NCBI GenBank assembly: GCA_016710065.1
Contig: JADJLP010000013.1
Span: forward strand, 248,001 to 312,000
Length of the DNA: 64,000 nucleotides
Direction of reading: 5' to 3'
Origin: Candidatus Ideonella esbjergensis
GTDB lineage: Bacteria > Pseudomonadota > Gammaproteobacteria > Burkholderiales > Burkholderiaceae_C
Position 1 is the first letter of the stretch. The number at the start of each line of letters is the position of its first letter. The position numbers and the translations under genes were made by a program. Positions 62,593-64,000 of this stretch are shown here, in pieces. The notes under the pieces were generated by a model. The model saw nothing but the letters and a program-made list of their open reading frames with translations. It was not told the origin of the DNA and did no database searches.

Positions 62593-64000
62593 CTACCATC
62601 CACGAGAGAGTTGTTCCTTTACTGCCTGCGCGTCCAGCACCAGCGAACAGGTCTCCCAGTCCGCGTCTTCGACCTTGCTGTACTTGGCATCAAAGGGGTT
62701 GCGAGTGGCAGTCGTACGGTCGATGAGCTGCCGTGCCTCTTGCTCGCCCTCGAGCGCAATCTTGACCCACACATCTTCCAGCGTGTCCGGGATCTGCCCG
62801 AACAGCTGGTGGATGGACTCCAGGCGGTCGGCGAGGACTTGGTGCACCCGGTCTTCCACCGAACCGCGGTAGCGCAAGTTTGCAATCCACACCTCGCTGC
62901 GCACCTGGCCGATGCGCTGGATGCGCCCTTTGCGCTGCTCCAGCCGCGTTGGGTTCCACGGCAGGTCGATGTTGATAAGCGTGCCCAGCCGCTGCAGGTT
63001 CAGACCTTCTGACGCTGCATCAGTGCCCAACAAAATCTTCAGCTCGCCGGCGCGCACACGGGCCTTCAGCAGTTCGCGGTCGCAACGCTGGAAGCGGCCA
63101 GCACTCCAGATGCCCGAGCGGTTGCTGCCAGCGTACAGCCCAATCTCCAGCCCCGCGAACTCCGGCCGCTTGGCCAGTTCGTCGCCCACCCAGCGCACGG
63201 TGTCGTAATACTGCGAGAAAAGGATGCACCCTCGGGCCATCCAGCGCTCGCTCACATCGGGCCGTGTGCCGAGCAGATAGCCCAGTACGGCGTCGAGCTT
63301 CGGGTCGTTGTTGCCGCCCTGGCGCAACAGTTCCAGGCAACGGTTCAGCGAGGCCACCTCGGCCTTGGTGAAGTCCTTGAAGTCCGATCCCGCGATGGCG
63401 CGGTGGCCCAGGTGATCATCGCCACCACCGTCAGCGCCAATGCTGTCGTCCGTGTCGTCGTCATCTTCGTCCGTGGGCTCGTCCGGCGCGGCGCCCAGCA
63501 GCCTCATCACCGTGTTGCGCCCTGCTTCCATCGAACTGCCCAGGCGCCGCAGCAGCAGCGTCTTGAAGAAACCGGCGCCCCGCACACGCTGCTGCAATAA
63601 GTGGCTGAAGTTCTCAGCCTCCTCGTAGGCGTCGCGCAGGTACCCGCTCAGGCCCAGCGCGCTGGCGGTGTCCTCGCCAAACAGCCGCACTGTCACTTTG
63701 GGCAGAAAGTAGTCGCCAGTCGCCGGGTTCACCATGGCTTCAAGATAGCCGCGTGTGCGCCGCACGATGCATCGCAGCAACGGGTTGAACTGTTCGCCAT
63801 AGCCAGGCAGCACGCCGTTCTGCAGTTGCACGCGCTTGATGGCTGGCGTCAGTTTGTCCAACACCTCGGGCGCAAACTGCCAAGCGCGGTCTTCCGCATC
63901 CAGGTTGCGGCGGATGCGGTCAAAGGCGGCCCCTTCGGCGCGGGCGGGCAACGGGTCACGCACGTACTGCCACCCTGCCACCACCTCGGTGGGCACGATG
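62593..64000 (-). CDS. SNF2/RapA-type helicase, C-terminal part (runs off window)
   Basis: At least 468 residues of a large superfamily-2 helicase. The C-terminal RecA-like lobe shows ILFSQYYDTVRWVGDEL, then GTDAASEGLNLQ (motif V) and RLEQRKGRIQRIGQ (motif VI). The N-terminal lobe with Walker A lies beyond the window. An acidic linker (EPTDEDDDDTDDS) interrupts the two lobes. The stop overlaps a possible start of the DUF262 gene, so the two are probably one operon. Such helicases occur in DISARM and other restriction-type systems; which one cannot be told from this part. Confidence 0.85.
   Translation of the reverse strand, partial: IVPTEVVAGWQYVRDPLPARAEGAAFDRIRRNLDAEDRAWQFAPEVLDKLTPAIKRVQLQNGVLPGYGEQFNPLLRCIVRRTRGYLEAMVNPATGDYFLPKVTVRLFGEDTASALGLSGYLRDAYEEAENFSHLLQQRVRGAGFFKTLLLRRLGSSMEAGRNTVMRLLGAAPDEPTDEDDDDTDDSIGADGGGDDHLGHRAIAGSDFKDFTKAEVASLNRCLELLRQGGNNDPKLDAVLGYLLGTRPDVSERWMARGCILFSQYYDTVRWVGDELAKRPEFAGLEIGLYAGSNRSGIWSAGRFQRCDRELLKARVRAGELKILLGTDAASEGLNLQRLGTLINIDLPWNPTRLEQRKGRIQRIGQVRSEVWIANLRYRGSVEDRVHQVLADRLESIHQLFGQIPDTLEDVWVKIALEGEQEARQLIDRTTATRNPFDAKYSKVEDADWETCSLVLDAQAVKEQLSRGW

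Noticed and set aside
1..64000. CRISPR arrays, rRNA operons and intact tRNA genes
   Set aside because: No regular short repeats with spacers, no rRNA sequence and only the partial tRNA-Arg at 58909-58953 were found by eye.

Overview
The window looks like a high-GC betaproteobacterial chromosome, most likely Burkholderiales/Comamonadaceae. The inference rests on Bug/TctC-type binding proteins, a ped-like quinoprotein alcohol-oxidation locus, GTCATTCCCGC-type intergenic repeats and a typical gene repertoire. It is mostly core or lineage-specific chromosome interrupted by two copies of one IS1380-family element. From about 58.9 kb rightward it becomes an integrative island that runs off the end of the window.

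Layout. 0-8.7 kb (+): a PQQ/alcohol-oxidation accessory operon (PqqB-like protein, ABC ATPase, YVTN beta-propeller, ABC binding protein, ABC permease), followed by an unusual ExbB-like / ExbD-DUF2135-like / membrane protein / lipoprotein / TctC series. 8.7-10.4 kb: IS1380-type copy 1. 10.3-17.5 kb (-): PQQ alcohol dehydrogenase with a lanthanide-type Asp-x-Asp motif, sensor kinase, LuxR-type regulator, TonB receptor and a second regulator that stops at the IS. Nearly every gene in this block carries one-base frameshifts. 18-22 kb: moeA divergent from the tungstate transporter tupBCA. 22-26.3 kb: HPP-CBS protein, then the NO-stress/respiratory genes nnrS-nsrR-ccoG. 26.3-27 kb: a gene-free block with long inverted repeats.

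27-42 kb (-): a dense type IV pilus locus. In order of transcription it holds a sensor kinase, receiver protein, HD-GYP phosphodiesterase, STAS-MshEN-GspE ATPase fusion, GspF, major pilin, three minor pilins, a double-DNRLRE pilin-like protein, then PilM-, PilN-, PilO- and PilP-like proteins and a secretin. Most genes overlap by a few bases. No retraction ATPase or prepilin peptidase is encoded here. The presence of both a c-di-GMP hydrolase and a c-di-GMP-binding-type ATPase suggests locally controlled pilus assembly. 42-53.6 kb: an acetyltransferase, a lipoprotein, a Leu/Ile/Val-type binding protein, two sensor kinases (one a 1220-residue hybrid), a Dcu-family C4-dicarboxylate transporter and a dCache-GGDEF-EAL protein.

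53.7-57 kb: a WYL regulator divergent from an HNH-like protein of unknown function, with two matching palindromic operators between them, and a histidine phosphatase. 57.1-58.8 kb: IS1380-type copy 2, sitting inside a 44-codon membrane-protein gene that is restored exactly when the IS and one CTAG are removed. 58.9 kb to the end: the 3' part of tRNA-Arg(ACG) as an attachment-site remnant, a tyrosine integrase, a DUF262/DUF1524 protein and the C-terminal part of a SNF2-type helicase, together a probable defence-type cargo.
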